A stretch of 64,000 bases of DNA from Burkholderia sp. TSV86 (GCF_001522865.1 NZ_LOWB01000109.1:62001-126000), one strand, 5' to 3'. Shown: positions 1-8,754, counted from the stretch's first letter. The notes: generated from the letters alone by a model not told the origin. Made by a program: numbers and translations.

Positions 1-1
1 A

Positions 2-277
2 ACGCTGGCGGCGAGCCCCGCTGCGCCCGCCGCCAGCGAGCCACCAGCCGCCGTACCGGCGCCGCCCAACGCAGCCCACCCCAGGCCGATCGCGGATTTG
101 CTGCAATCGGCCACGTCGCTCGCCGAGTTGCGCACTGCGCTGCAACGCTTCGCCGCGCAAGCGGATATGCGGCCCACTGAAGCGCAACTGGCGCGCGCGG
201 CCGATTACGTGATCGATCTGATTCAGCGCGACATCGCCACGCACGCGGCCGCCGGCGCATGCGCGCCGGCATCCTGA
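2..277 (+). CDS. C-terminal part of an unrecognised protein upstream of rebB
   Basis: An open frame runs in from the left edge and stops with TGA at 275-277, giving 91 visible codons. The first ~30 residues are Ala/Pro-rich. The rest looks helical, with charged and leucine-rich segments (LLQSATSLAEL, then RAADYVIDLIQRDI). The start codon lies outside the window. It precedes two RebB-like genes on the same strand with a 106-bp gap, so it may belong to the same locus. I do not recognise a family. Codon use (GC-rich third positions) supports real coding. Confidence 0.6.
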   Translation, partial: TLAASPAAPAASEPPAAVPAPPNAAHPRPIADLLQSATSLAELRTALQRFAAQADMRPTEAQLARAADYVIDLIQRDIATHAAAGACAPAS

Positions 278-383
278 TGATTCGTATTGCCAAACAATCG
301 GACGCTGCGCTCACATTCCGCGCGCCCCAACGTTCTTTCCTGCGCACGGCATTTTCCGTGCATGACATGATAGGAGCGACACC

Positions 384-716
384 ATGACTTTTCCGACCAC
401 CGTCAACGACCAGATCACCGACGCCGTCACGCAATCGAACGTTAAAGTCGTCGCGGAAAGCCCCGCGATGGCCTTGGGTTCGATCTACCAGACGATGGCG
501 CATTCCACCGGCATCCTGTTCCAGAACGCCGTGTCCGCGCAGCAGCAGCAGAACACGCTCGCGCAGGCGGCCGCCAACATGGGCTTGATGCAGATCTACA
601 GCGTCGACACCACCGCCGGCGCGGCGGCCACCGAGAAGGTCGCGCAAGGCGGCATCGCCGACAACCTCACGAGCCTGCTAACCGTGCTGCAATCGTTCCG
701 TTCGCCGCCGCAATGA
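384..716 (+). CDS. rebB: RebB-family R-body protein, copy 1
   Basis: This 110-residue protein matches the RebB / killing-trait family (Pfam RebB type), whose members build R-bodies, coiled protein ribbons that unroll on a pH change. The N-terminal core VNDQITDAVTQSNVKV is followed by a segment rich in small residues and Gln (AMALGSIYQTMAHSTGILFQNAV, then SAQQQQNT) and by MQIYSVDTTAGAAA, as in the family. A Shine-Dalgarno-like AGGAGCG lies just upstream of the ATG. A near-duplicate follows at 814. No RebA or RebC/D homologue is visible here, so assembly of a true R-body is inferred and not shown. Confidence 0.88.
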   Translation: MTFPTTVNDQITDAVTQSNVKVVAESPAMALGSIYQTMAHSTGILFQNAVSAQQQQNTLAQAAANMGLMQIYSVDTTAGAAATEKVAQGGIADNLTSLLTVLQSFRSPPQ

Positions 717-813
717 CGCCGCCAGGCGTCGTCGCATGAGCCGGCGCCGGGCTGACCGTCAGCGCGGTGCGCCGCCTCCATTCCCGCTACGACTCAACTT
801 CTAGGAATCAGCC

Positions 814-1146
814 ATGACCATTCCGACCACAGTCAATTCGCAAATCACCGATGCCGTCACGCAATCGAACGTCAAGGTTTTGGGAGAAAGCCCCGCGACG
901 GCGCTGGGCACGATCTACCAGACGATGGCGCATTCCACCGGCATCCTGTTCCAGAACGCCGTGTCCGCGCAGCAGCAGCAGAACACTGCGGCGCAGGCGG
1001 CCACCAACATGGGCGTGATGCAGATCTACAGCGTCGATACCACCGCCGGCGCGGCGGCCACCGAGAAGATCGCGCAAGGCGGCATCGCCGACAACCTCAC
1101 GAGCCTGCTGACCGTGCTGCAGGCGTTCCGCTCGCAACCGCAGTAA
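814..1146 (+). CDS. rebB: RebB-family R-body protein, copy 2
   Basis: A 110-residue paralogue of the preceding gene. Most positions are identical; differences include TIP for TFP near the start, VLGES for VVAES, and TAAQAATNMGV for TLAQAAANMGL. The ATG follows a TAGGAATCAGCC ribosome-binding region. The 97-bp gap and equal length point to tandem duplication of one gene, which fits R-bodies being built from several related small subunits. The neighbours downstream are a broken DUF1906-type gene and then plcN, so the cluster ends here. Confidence 0.88.
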   Translation: MTIPTTVNSQITDAVTQSNVKVLGESPATALGTIYQTMAHSTGILFQNAVSAQQQQNTAAQAATNMGVMQIYSVDTTAGAAATEKIAQGGIADNLTSLLTVLQAFRSQPQ

Positions 1147-1267
1147 CCGCGCCCGCGAACCGGATACGGCCGGTCCGCGCCCGCGAATCGACGCGCCGCC
1201 GCGCGCCGATTCGTCTTGGCGCGGGCCACTCCGGCCGCCGCGCCCCGGACAGATCAAAGGACATGCC

Positions 1268-1569
1268 ATGCCAAACGGATTCGACACCGTGCAGAATTGC
1301 GCCGCCAACGCCAACGCGATCCGCAACGCGCAATACGACTTCGTTGCCCGCTATCTGAGCATCGATCTCTACGACGATCCCCCAACCCCAAGGTGATCGG
1401 CCGCGACGAAGCCAACGTAATCTGGAACGCCGTCCGGAAGTTCGCGCTCGTCTACGAGAGCGCCCCGTTATCCCGCGATTACTTCAACGCGTGGCAAGGC
1501 TATATCGACGGCTTGCGTGCCGCGCCCCAAACCGGCGATCTCAGCGCGCGAAACGGCGGCTTGCATTGA
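1268..1569 (+). pseudogene. Frameshifted, truncated DUF1906 (glycoside-hydrolase-like) gene
   Basis: Translation from ATG 1268 (good AAAGGAC ribosome-binding site) gives GFDTVQNCAANANAIRNAQ then YDFVARYLSIDLYDD, the conserved start of DUF1906 / Rv2525c-like glycosidase-fold domains, and stops at 1394-1396. The continuation lies in another frame from about 1384: NPKVIGRDEANVIWN, then VYESAPLSRDYFNAWQGY, which is the next conserved block of the same family. A run of five C at 1379-1383 sits at the junction; six would restore one frame of 100 codons. Even restored, the protein is about half the usual length, because the later conserved blocks are absent. It is therefore a decayed or truncated gene, or a sequencing error plus a truncation. 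Confidence 0.7.
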
Positions 1570-1696
1570 CAGTGATTCGTCAGAAATAGAAAGAAAATCG
1601 TCATCACATTGACGTAGCAAACGGGTCACGCAATCGACGCATCATTTCGTCATACTTCGCAGCATGCTCAATTCGCGTTCCTCCCGGAGCCTGCCG

Positions 1697-1990
1697 ATGC
1701 GCCATCGTTCAGCCATGCTCGCCGCCGTCGTCTGCGCCGCGTCGCTCTTGACGGCCTGCAGCGACGACGCGTCCGAAGCATCGCGCGCGCAGGCAAATGC
1801 CGCCACGCAGCAACCGCCGTTCGCCAAGAACGGTGCCGATGCGTTCAACGGCGGCGCGCCAGCCGGCGGCAACCTCGCCGCGAGCGCGCCGCTCGCGCCG
1901 CCCGTGATCCACTACCCGCCCGAAGACGCCGACGAAGACGCATCCGGCGCGAAGGCCGCGCTCATGCATTCCGCATCGAGCCCACGTTGA
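1697..1990 (+). CDS. Small putative lipoprotein next to plcN
   Basis: From ATG 1697 the protein is 97 residues. A basic start (MRHRS), a hydrophobic stretch (AMLAAVVCAASLL) and the lipobox LTAC mark a type II signal peptide, with the mature N-terminal Cys at about residue 21. The mature part is Ala/Gly/Pro-rich with an acidic patch (DADEDASG). GGAG seven bases upstream favours this start over the in-frame ATG at 1664. It ends 49 bp before plcN on the same strand, so the two are probably co-transcribed. No function is recognised. Confidence 0.65.
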   Translation: MRHRSAMLAAVVCAASLLTACSDDASEASRAQANAATQQPPFAKNGADAFNGGAPAGGNLAASAPLAPPVIHYPPEDADEDASGAKAALMHSASSPR

Positions 1991-2039
1991 ACGCGCGGCA
2001 TCGCCGCGCCCTCTTCCCCGCAGAACCCGAGGTGAACAC

Positions 2040-4157
2040 ATGACATCAGAAAGCCGCCGCCGTTTCCTGCAGACCGTCGCGCAATCCACGAGCGCCGCCG
2101 CCGCGCTCACCGTCTTGCCCGAATCGATCCGCCGCGCGCTCGCGATCCCCGCCGCATCGCGCACCGGCACCATCCGGGACGTCGAGCACATTGTCGTGTT
2201 CATGCAGGAAAACCGTTCGTTCGATCATTATTTCGGGCACTTGCGTGGCGTGCGCGGCTACAACGACCGCTTCCCGATCCCGCTGCCCAACGGCAAGCCG
2301 GTCTGGTATCAGCCATCGAAAGCCGACCCCGGCAAGCCCGTGCTGCCGTTTCGCCTCAATACGCTGACCACGAGCGCGCAATGCATCGGCGATCTCGATC
2401 ACTCGTGGTACAAAACGCACGCGGCGATCGACGGCGGCCGCTACGACCAGTGGCCCGCGAACAAGACCGACATGACGATGGGCTATCACGTGCGCGAGGA
2501 CATCCCATTCCACTACGCGCTCGCCGATGCGTTCACCGTCTGCGACCACTATTTCTGCTCGCTGCCCGGCCCGACGCATCCGAACCGCTCGTATCTGATG
2601 ACCGGCACGGTCGATCCGACAGGCAAGTTCGGCGGCCCACTGCTCGACAACAACGACTACGTGGACGGAGACGTGCCGCCGCAATACCAGTTGCTGTCGT
2701 GGACCACCTACCCGGAACGCCTCGAGGCCGCCCGCATTTCGTGGCAGATCTATCAACAGGGCACGACCGGGGCCGATCCGCTGAACGGCAACTACGGGAC
2801 GAACATCCTGCAGAACTTCGCGAACTTCATCGATGCGAAGCCGGGCTCGTCGCTGTATCAGCGCGCGCAAACCGTGCGCACGCTCGACGACCTGAAAGCC
2901 GACGTGCTCGCGAACAAACTGCCTCAGGTGTCGTGGCTACTGCCGCCCGCCGCGTTCTCCGAGCATCCGAAGTACACCCCCGCGTATGGCGCGAACTACA
3001 CGTCGCACATTCTCGACGCGCTGACCGCGAACCCCGACGTGTGGCGCAAAACCGTGCTCTTCATCATGTACGACGAGAACGACGGCTTCTTCGACCACAT
3101 CGTGCCGCCGCAACCGCCGACGACGCGCGCGCAGGGCTTGTCCACCGTCACCGTCGACGGCGAGATCCATAACGTCGTGAACCCTGCGCGCGGCGGCCAA
3201 TACACGGCTGACGGCCTGCCTTACGGGCTGGGCCCGCGCGTGCCGATGACCATCGTCTCGCCGTGGACGAAAGGCGGTTTCGTGTGCTCGGAAATCTTCG
3301 ACCATACGTCGGTGATCCGCTTCATCGCCGCGCGCTTCGGCATCGACGAGCCGAACATCACGCCGTGGCGCCGCACCGTGTGCGGCGATCTGACGTCGGC
3401 ATTCGATTTCCGCACGCCGGATGCGACGCTGCCGCCGCTGCCCGACACCAGCAACTATCGATCGACCGCCGACCAGCTCTGCTCGACCAAGCCCGCGCCG
3501 AGCGTGCCCGCCGCACCGAGCCCGGTCGACCCGCAAGAGCCGGGCGTGCGCCCGGCGCGCGCGCTGCCCTACGAACTGCATGTGAACGCGCGCGTGCACG
3601 GCGGCACGACGCTGCGCATCGAATTCGCGAACCGCGGCAAACAAGGAGCGCACTTCTACGTGTACGCGGCGAACCGCGGCGATGGCCCGTGGCGCTATAC
3701 GGTCGGCGCACACGCCACGCTGCACGACGACTTCGACCTGTCGGCAACGAACGGCGCCTATGCGTTCACCGTGTACGGCCCGAACGGCTTCGTGCGCACG
3801 TTCGCCGGCACCGCCGCGCCCAACGGGCACGGCCCGCACGCGGCCGCGCATCCGGAAGTGCAGGCGGGCTACGACGTCGCGAACGGCAACCTGTATTTGA
3901 AGCTCAAGAATCACGGCGGACAGAGCGTCAAGCTGAGCCTGTCGGACAACGCATATGGCGCGCCCGCGCGCCGGTTGACGCTGCGCGGCGGCGACGAGCG
4001 CATCGAGCAGTGGCCGCTCGCATCGAGCCATCACTGGTATGACGTGACGGTGTCGGACGGCGTAACGGGCAAGTTCGTGCGCCGCTTCGCGGGGCATATC
4101 GAAAATGGCAAGCCGAGCTATTCCGATCCGGCGGCGCTCGCGCCCGTTACGGCTTGA
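2040..4157 (+). CDS. plcN: Non-haemolytic phospholipase C, Tat-exported
   Basis: A 705-residue bacterial phosphocholine-type phospholipase C, which hydrolyses phosphatidylcholine and related lipids outside the cytoplasm. A twin-arginine signal (SRRRFLQ at residues 5-11) opens the protein. The phosphoesterase domain follows with its signature ENRSFDHYFG at residues 57-66 and further metal-site motifs (PTHPNRSYLMTG, YDENDGFFDH). The C-terminal third (from about residue 500) holds two repeats of the DUF756-type beta domain typical of PlcN/PlcH. Length matches the family. GAGGTG lies upstream of the ATG. A small lipoprotein gene sits directly upstream. Burkholderia genomes carry several paralogues; which one this is cannot be settled from one copy. 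Confidence 0.93.
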   Translation: MTSESRRRFLQTVAQSTSAAAALTVLPESIRRALAIPAASRTGTIRDVEHIVVFMQENRSFDHYFGHLRGVRGYNDRFPIPLPNGKPVWYQPSKADPGKPVLPFRLNTLTTSAQCIGDLDHSWYKTHAAIDGGRYDQWPANKTDMTMGYHVREDIPFHYALADAFTVCDHYFCSLPGPTHPNRSYLMTGTVDPTGKFGGPLLDNNDYVDGDVPPQYQLLSWTTYPERLEAARISWQIYQQGTTGADPLNGNYGTNILQNFANFIDAKPGSSLYQRAQTVRTLDDLKADVLANKLPQVSWLLPPAAFSEHPKYTPAYGANYTSHILDALTANPDVWRKTVLFIMYDENDGFFDHIVPPQPPTTRAQGLSTVTVDGEIHNVVNPARGGQYTADGLPYGLGPRVPMTIVSPWTKGGFVCSEIFDHTSVIRFIAARFGIDEPNITPWRRTVCGDLTSAFDFRTPDATLPPLPDTSNYRSTADQLCSTKPAPSVPAAPSPVDPQEPGVRPARALPYELHVNARVHGGTTLRIEFANRGKQGAHFYVYAANRGDGPWRYTVGAHATLHDDFDLSATNGAYAFTVYGPNGFVRTFAGTAAPNGHGPHAAAHPEVQAGYDVANGNLYLKLKNHGGQSVKLSLSDNAYGAPARRLTLRGGDERIEQWPLASSHHWYDVTVSDGVTGKFVRRFAGHIENGKPSYSDPAALAPVTA

Positions 4158-4302
4158 CCGCCCCCCCAGGCTGCGTGCGCAACGGCCGCCACTCGGGGAG
4201 CGGTGTCGCGACGCAAGCGGGCCACCACTCGCGCCGCGACACCGCCGGATGCAGGCGACGTGCCAGTCAGCGGCAATCGGCGGCATTCCGCCTGGGCATC
4301 CG

Positions 4303-4600
4303 TCAAGCCGCATTCACGCGCGCCAGATAATCCCACAGCGCCCGATCCGAAAAATCCCGGATGGATTCGTGCGCGCCGGCTTCGCCGAGCTGTTCCCGGC
4401 TCAGCGCCGTCAGCATGCCGAATGTATGGACGCCCGCCGAACTCGCCGACTTCACGCCCGAGGCCGAATCCTCGAACGCGACCGCTTTTTGCACCGTGCC
4501 GCCCAGTTCGTTCAACGCGCATCGACGAACCTCGGCCGCCGCGAAGCGCCACGAAGCGCCGCGAACGCGCCGCCTGCTGCCGCGTCATCGCGCGCGCACG
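4303..4600 (-). pseudogene. Remnant of a HAD-superfamily phosphatase
   Basis: The minus-strand frame from 4515 down to 4303 encodes FEDSASGVKSASSAG, the HAD motif IV region of beta-phosphoglucomutase-like phosphatases, followed by a typical C-terminus (IRDFSDRALWDYL). The only start in frame is a TTG, and the nucleophile motif (DxDGT), cap domain and motifs II/III are missing. Just upstream a different frame reads RFVDA, which could join this segment if a short indel were repaired, so a frameshift near 4520 is likely. The left-over piece is about 70 codons against ~220 in intact relatives. The upstream limit given is approximate. Confidence 0.6.
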
Positions 4601-4616
4601 CAACCGTTTCGGCGGC

Positions 4617-5264
4617 TCAAATCACCGTGGCAAGCGAATTCCGCCCGAACGCGCCGGCGATGCGCTCGTCATTGTCATCGTCATTCTGAAATCTGAGCGG
4701 CGCCGCGCAATGCACGAGCGTATCGACCAGATATTTCGCGCGCGGCCACGGCCCGTAGCCGGCGGCAGTATTGATATGCCCGGCGTCGCCGAGATTGACG
4801 AACGCGCTGCCAAGCCGGCGCGCAAGCTCGCGCGCGTCCGTGAGGGTCATCCACGGGTCGGTCTCGCTGCCGATCAGGATCGACGGCACGGCAAGCCGGT
4901 ACGCGTCGAACTCGCCCGCGAACGCGAATTTGCGCGGATTCGCCGGCGCCACGAACAGCACGCCGATCACATCCACCGTTGACATCTCGGCAGCCGATGC
5001 AGACTGCACGAGCGCATGCGCGGCCGCCAAGCAGCCGAAACTGTGCGCGGCGAGCACGAACGGCCCACGCTCGCGCGCGAGCAGATCGCGGACCTTTTGC
5101 GCCCAGCGCGCGAGATGCGGCGCCTCCCAATCATCCTGTTCGACACGCAACGAGCGTGCGAACTGCCGCTCGAGCCAGGTCTGCCAGTGCGCGCCTTCGC
5201 TGCCGTGCAGGCCGGGCACCGTGACAAGGCGCGGCGGCCAAGTCGATTTGCTGCATGAGCGCAT
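4617..5264 (-). CDS. RBBP9/YdeN-type alpha/beta hydrolase
   Basis: This 215-residue cytoplasmic protein fits the serine-hydrolase RBBP9/YdeN family. It opens with LVTVPGLHGSEGAHWQTWLE, the usual first strand and oxyanion loop. The nucleophile elbow AHSFG puts Ser at residue 75. The acid is likely Asp in GSETDPW, and the His lies in GDAGHINTAAG near the C-terminus, so the triad looks complete. The physiological substrate is unknown for most members. It stands alone between a HAD remnant and a divergent VOC gene. Confidence 0.85.
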   Translation of the reverse strand: MRSCSKSTWPPRLVTVPGLHGSEGAHWQTWLERQFARSLRVEQDDWEAPHLARWAQKVRDLLARERGPFVLAAHSFGCLAAAHALVQSASAAEMSTVDVIGVLFVAPANPRKFAFAGEFDAYRLAVPSILIGSETDPWMTLTDARELARRLGSAFVNLGDAGHINTAAGYGPWPRAKYLVDTLVHCAAPLRFQNDDDNDERIAGAFGRNSLATVI

Positions 5265-5413
5265 GTGTCCCTCGCCAAACTAGGAGCTTGGAGACGATTC
5301 TCACGCGCGTCACGCGCGCGGCGAACCAATTTTTTGTGCTTTGCATTTCGACGGCCCGCGACGCGCGGCGCGACAAAACCGTAGAATGTCAGCTTCCGAT
5401 GAGGAGACACCGC

Positions 5414-5851
5414 ATGTCCGCTACGCGATCTGGCGCGTTGCGCCCGTTCCATCTCGCCTTTCCGGTCACGAGCCTCGAGCGGGCGCGCCGCTTCTACGGC
5501 GAGCTGCTCGGCTGCCCGGAAGGCCGCAGTTCCGAGCATTGGGTCGACTTCGATTTCTTCGGCCACCAGCTCGTCGCACATCTCGCGCCCGGCGAGGCAG
5601 GCAATTCGGCCGTCAACCCGGTTGACGGCGATGAGGTTCCGGTGCGCCATTTCGGCGTCGTGCTGTCGATGGACGAATGGCATGCGCTTGCCGACAAGCT
5701 CAAGACGGCCGGTACGCATTTCTTGATCGAGCCGCATATCCGCTTCAAGGGCGAAGCCGGCGAGCAAGCGACGATGTTCTGCACCGATGCATGCGGCAAC
5801 GCGCTCGAGTTCAAGGCATTCGCCGACATCGGCCAGCTCTTCGCGAAATAG
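5414..5851 (+). CDS. VOC-family (glyoxalase-like) protein
   Basis: A 145-residue single-domain vicinal-oxygen-chelate protein. The beta-alpha-beta start FHLAFPVTSLERARRFYGE and the end DACGNALEFKAF are typical of the glyoxalase/dioxygenase superfamily; candidate metal ligands are His in HLAF and Glu in LEFKAF. AGGAGAC directly upstream fixes the ATG at 5414. The next gene starts four bases after its stop, so the two are probably co-transcribed. The substrate cannot be read from the sequence. Confidence 0.85.
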   Translation: MSATRSGALRPFHLAFPVTSLERARRFYGELLGCPEGRSSEHWVDFDFFGHQLVAHLAPGEAGNSAVNPVDGDEVPVRHFGVVLSMDEWHALADKLKTAGTHFLIEPHIRFKGEAGEQATMFCTDACGNALEFKAFADIGQLFAK

Positions 5852-5855
5852 CCGC

Positions 5856-6797
5856 ATGCGCATCCTGCTCCATACGCCGAACGGCGACGCGAACGACTGG
5901 CGACGCGATTTCGAGTGCGCGCTGCCCGGCGCGCAGTTGCGCACATGGCAACCGGGCGACGACGCGCCCGCCGATTACGCACTCGTCTGGCACGCGCCGC
6001 GCGCGTTCTTCGCGCCGCGCGCGGGCCTGAAGGCGATCTTCAACTTGGGCGCGGGCGTCGATGCGATGCTCGCGCTCGAACACGATCATCCGTGCACGCT
6101 GCCGAGCGGCGTGCCGCTCGTGCGCCTTGAAGACGCCGGCATGGCGCGGCAGATGATCGACTACGTCGCGCATGCGGCGCTGCGCTATTTGTGCCGCTTC
6201 GACGAATACGCGTTGTTGCAGCGCGAGTGCCGCTGGCAGGTGCTCGAACCGCATCCGCGCGACACGTTCGTCATCGGCGTACTCGGCCTCGGCGCGCTGG
6301 GCCGGCAGGTCGCGCACGCACTCGCCGCGCTCGGCTTGCCGGTGCGCGGCTACAGCCGCACGGCGAAAACGCTCGGCGGCATCGCGACATTCGCCGGCCA
6401 TGCGCAGTTCGACGCATTCGCCGACGGCGTGAAACTGCTCGTGAACCTGCTGCCGAGCACGGCCGACACCGCCGGCATCCTGAACACGCACACGTTCTCG
6501 AAGCTCGCGCGCGGCGCGTACCTCGTCAACGCCGCGCGCGGCGCGCATCTCGTCGAAGCGGACTTGCTCGGCGCGCTCGCGAGCGGCCGCGTCGCCGCCG
6601 CGACGCTCGACGTCTTCGCCGACGAGCCGCTGCCGCAGCACCATCCGTTCTGGCGCGAGCCGCGCATCACCATCACGCCGCATTGCGCCGCGCAAACGCT
6701 GCGCGCCGACGCCGTGCGGCAAATCGCCGCGAAGATCGCCGCGCTCGAACGCGGCGAGCCTGTCAGCGGCATGGTCGATCGCGCGCGCGGCTACTGA
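5856..6797 (+). CDS. ghrA: Glyoxylate/hydroxypyruvate reductase A-like 2-hydroxyacid dehydrogenase
   Basis: This 313-residue NAD(P)H-dependent D-2-hydroxyacid dehydrogenase would reduce glyoxylate or hydroxypyruvate. The Rossmann motif GLGALG is at residues 144-149. The catalytic Arg is in NAARGAHLVE, the Glu in DVFADEPLP and the His in ITPHCAAQT. The N-terminal half lacks the long catalytic-domain extension of SerA, as in GhrA. It follows the VOC gene by four bases. Exact substrate preference is inferred from family resemblance. Confidence 0.85.
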   Translation: MRILLHTPNGDANDWRRDFECALPGAQLRTWQPGDDAPADYALVWHAPRAFFAPRAGLKAIFNLGAGVDAMLALEHDHPCTLPSGVPLVRLEDAGMARQMIDYVAHAALRYLCRFDEYALLQRECRWQVLEPHPRDTFVIGVLGLGALGRQVAHALAALGLPVRGYSRTAKTLGGIATFAGHAQFDAFADGVKLLVNLLPSTADTAGILNTHTFSKLARGAYLVNAARGAHLVEADLLGALASGRVAAATLDVFADEPLPQHHPFWREPRITITPHCAAQTLRADAVRQIAAKIAALERGEPVSGMVDRARGY

Positions 6798-6886
6798 GCG
6801 TGCAGCCGCACGAGCGCGACCACGCCATGCACAGCCCCGCCCTCGTGCATCTCGATGCCGGGGCGCCCCCACATCAGGAGATTCGC

Positions 6887-7822
6887 ATGACGCTGCCCTC
6901 TTCCGTCAAGATCGTCGAAGTCGGCCCGCGCGACGGGCTGCAAAACGAAAAGGCGTTCGTCCCCACCGACGTCAAGATCGAACTCGTAAACCAGCTCTCG
7001 CGTGCCGGCTTTCGCAATGTCGAGGCGGCGTCGTTCGTATCGCCGAAATGGGTGCCGCAGATGGCCGACGGCGCCGACGTGATGGCCGGCATCGAGCGCC
7101 GCGCGGGCACGATCTACTCGGCGCTAGCCCCGAACCTCAAAGGCTTCGAGAACGCGCTCGCCGCGCGCGCCGACGAAGTGGTGATCTTCGGCGCGGCAAG
7201 CGAAGCGTTCTCGCAACGCAATATCAACTGCAGCATCGCCGAGAGCATCGCGCGCTTCGAGCCCGTCGCGCGCGCGGCGAAGGGGGCGGGCGTGCGGCTG
7301 CGCGCGAGCGTATCGTGCGCGCTCGGCTGTCCGTACCAGGGCGATGTGCCGGTCGCGGCGGTCGTCGGCGTCGTCGAGCGGCTCGCTGCGCTCGGCTGCG
7401 ACGAGATCGACATCGCCGACACGATCGGCGTCGGCACGCCGGCGCACACGCGCGCCGTGCTCGACGCGGTCGCGAAGGTATTCCCGCGCGAGCGGCTGTC
7501 GGGCCACTTCCACGACACCTACGGGCAAGCGCTCGCGAACATCTACGCGGCGCTCCTCGAAGGCATCACGATCTTCCACGCGTCGGTCGCGGGCCTCGGC
7601 GGCTGCCCCTACGCGAAGGGCGCGACCGGCAACGTCGCGACGGAAGACGTGCTGTACCTGATGCGCGGCCTGGGCATCGATACCGGCGTCGATCTCGACT
7701 CGGTGGTCGCCACCGGCGATTTCATCTCGAACGCAATCGGCCGGGCGAACGTGTCGCGCGCCGGCCGCGCGCTGCTCGCCAAGCAACGCGCGAGCGCCGA
7801 CGAGCCGCCCGCGTGCGCATGA
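6887..7822 (+). CDS. mvaB: Hydroxymethylglutaryl-CoA lyase
   Basis: A 311-residue TIM-barrel lyase that splits HMG-CoA into acetyl-CoA and acetoacetate, the last step of leucine degradation. The start VKIVEVGPRDGLQNE holds the metal-site Asp and Arg. SGHFHDTYGQAL carries the conserved His-x-His, and VAGLGGCPYAKGATGN is the family signature with the catalytic Cys. An AGGAG six bases upstream selects ATG 6887 over earlier in-frame ATGs. It follows ghrA by 89 bp on the same strand; no other leucine-degradation gene is adjacent. Confidence 0.93.
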   Translation: MTLPSSVKIVEVGPRDGLQNEKAFVPTDVKIELVNQLSRAGFRNVEAASFVSPKWVPQMADGADVMAGIERRAGTIYSALAPNLKGFENALAARADEVVIFGAASEAFSQRNINCSIAESIARFEPVARAAKGAGVRLRASVSCALGCPYQGDVPVAAVVGVVERLAALGCDEIDIADTIGVGTPAHTRAVLDAVAKVFPRERLSGHFHDTYGQALANIYAALLEGITIFHASVAGLGGCPYAKGATGNVATEDVLYLMRGLGIDTGVDLDSVVATGDFISNAIGRANVSRAGRALLAKQRASADEPPACA

Positions 7823-7909
7823 CGCGCGCGGCGCCGTCAGTGCCCCGTTACCCCATGACCCGGACCGATCGAACCGCTCCAACCACTCAAGCCAAACCAA
7901 GCCATCGTC

Positions 7910-8416
7910 ATGCCACATCCAGCCCCCATCGACCGGCTTCCCGATTCCGCGCGCCGCGTCGCGCTTTTGCTGCGTGAGCGCGGACATGCGAAGGACATCG
8001 TCATGCTCGAGGAAACCGGCAAGACCTCGGCCGAAGCGGCCGCAGGCCTTGGCTGCTCGGTCGCGCAGATCGCGAAATCGATTCTGTTTCGCCGCCGTGC
8101 CGACAGCGCGCCGGTGCTCGTCGTCGCGAGCGGCGCGAACCGCGTCGACGAGAAGAAGGTCGCCGCGCATGTTGGCGACATCGGCCGCGCCGATGCGAAG
8201 TTCGTCCGCGATCACACCGGCTACGCGATCGGCGGCGTGTGCCCGGTCGTCCATCTCGTCGAGCCCGTCACACTGATCGATCGCGATCTGCTCGAACTCG
8301 ACAGCCTGTGGGCGGCGGCCGGCCATCCGCATGCGGTGTTCAATTTGTCGCCGCAAGAGCTCGTCGCGCTGACGGGCGCGCCCGTAGCCGAGATCGCCGT
8401 GCGCGGCCAAGCATGA
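7910..8416 (+). CDS. YbaK/EbsC-type aminoacyl-tRNA deacylase
   Basis: This 168-residue protein is a stand-alone YbaK / prolyl-tRNA-synthetase-associated domain. Members hydrolyse mischarged tRNAs such as Cys-tRNA(Pro). Visible conserved blocks are AQIAKSILFRR (with the catalytic-site Lys), KKVAAHVG and YAIGGVCPV. It is most like the short YbaK group and not the INS domain of ProRS. Its stop overlaps the start of the next gene (ATGA), so they are translationally coupled. Confidence 0.88.
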   Translation: MPHPAPIDRLPDSARRVALLLRERGHAKDIVMLEETGKTSAEAAAGLGCSVAQIAKSILFRRRADSAPVLVVASGANRVDEKKVAAHVGDIGRADAKFVRDHTGYAIGGVCPVVHLVEPVTLIDRDLLELDSLWAAAGHPHAVFNLSPQELVALTGAPVAEIAVRGQA

Positions 8417-8628
8417 GCGAAACCACGACACAATGCCGCGCCGGCGGCCCGCACGCGCAAGCAGTCAATGCCGGCGTGCCGTCGCCGTGCACGAACGTAT
8501 GCAGGATCGACGAGCTGACCGGCTGGTGCGCCGGCTGCCGCCGCACGCGCGACGAGATTGCCGGCTGGCGCGGCTTCGACGACGACGCGAAACGCGCGGT
8601 GCTGGCCCGGCTCGCCGCGCGGGAGTAA
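8413..8628 (+). CDS. DUF1289 small cysteine-rich protein
   Basis: A 71-residue protein with the DUF1289 pattern PCTNVCRIDELTGWCAGCRR then EIAGW. Four Cys (C-x3-C-x8-C-x2-C) could bind a metal, but no ligand has been shown in this window. The ATG overlaps the stop of the YbaK-type gene by four bases. Function of the family is unknown. Confidence 0.85.
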   Translation: MSETTTQCRAGGPHAQAVNAGVPSPCTNVCRIDELTGWCAGCRRTRDEIAGWRGFDDDAKRAVLARLAARE

Positions 8629-8720
8629 CCGGTCCGGCGGCCGATCCGAATGCAATGGCCGCGCGGGCGGCACGCGGCTGGGCATCGTGTGTCAACAGGA
8701 CGGCGCACGCACGGCATTCG

Positions 8721-8754
8721 AAAAAAAAGCCGTTCGCCCCAACAGGCGAACGGC
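8721..8754 (-). terminator. Intrinsic terminator of the EamA gene
   Basis: A perfect 10-bp stem (GCCGTTCGCC at 8729-8738 with GGCGAACGGC at 8745-8754) has a 6-base loop. Eight A precede it on the plus strand, so on the minus strand it is a GC-rich hairpin followed by eight U. That is a textbook terminator for leftward transcription from the EamA gene. Confidence 0.9.
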
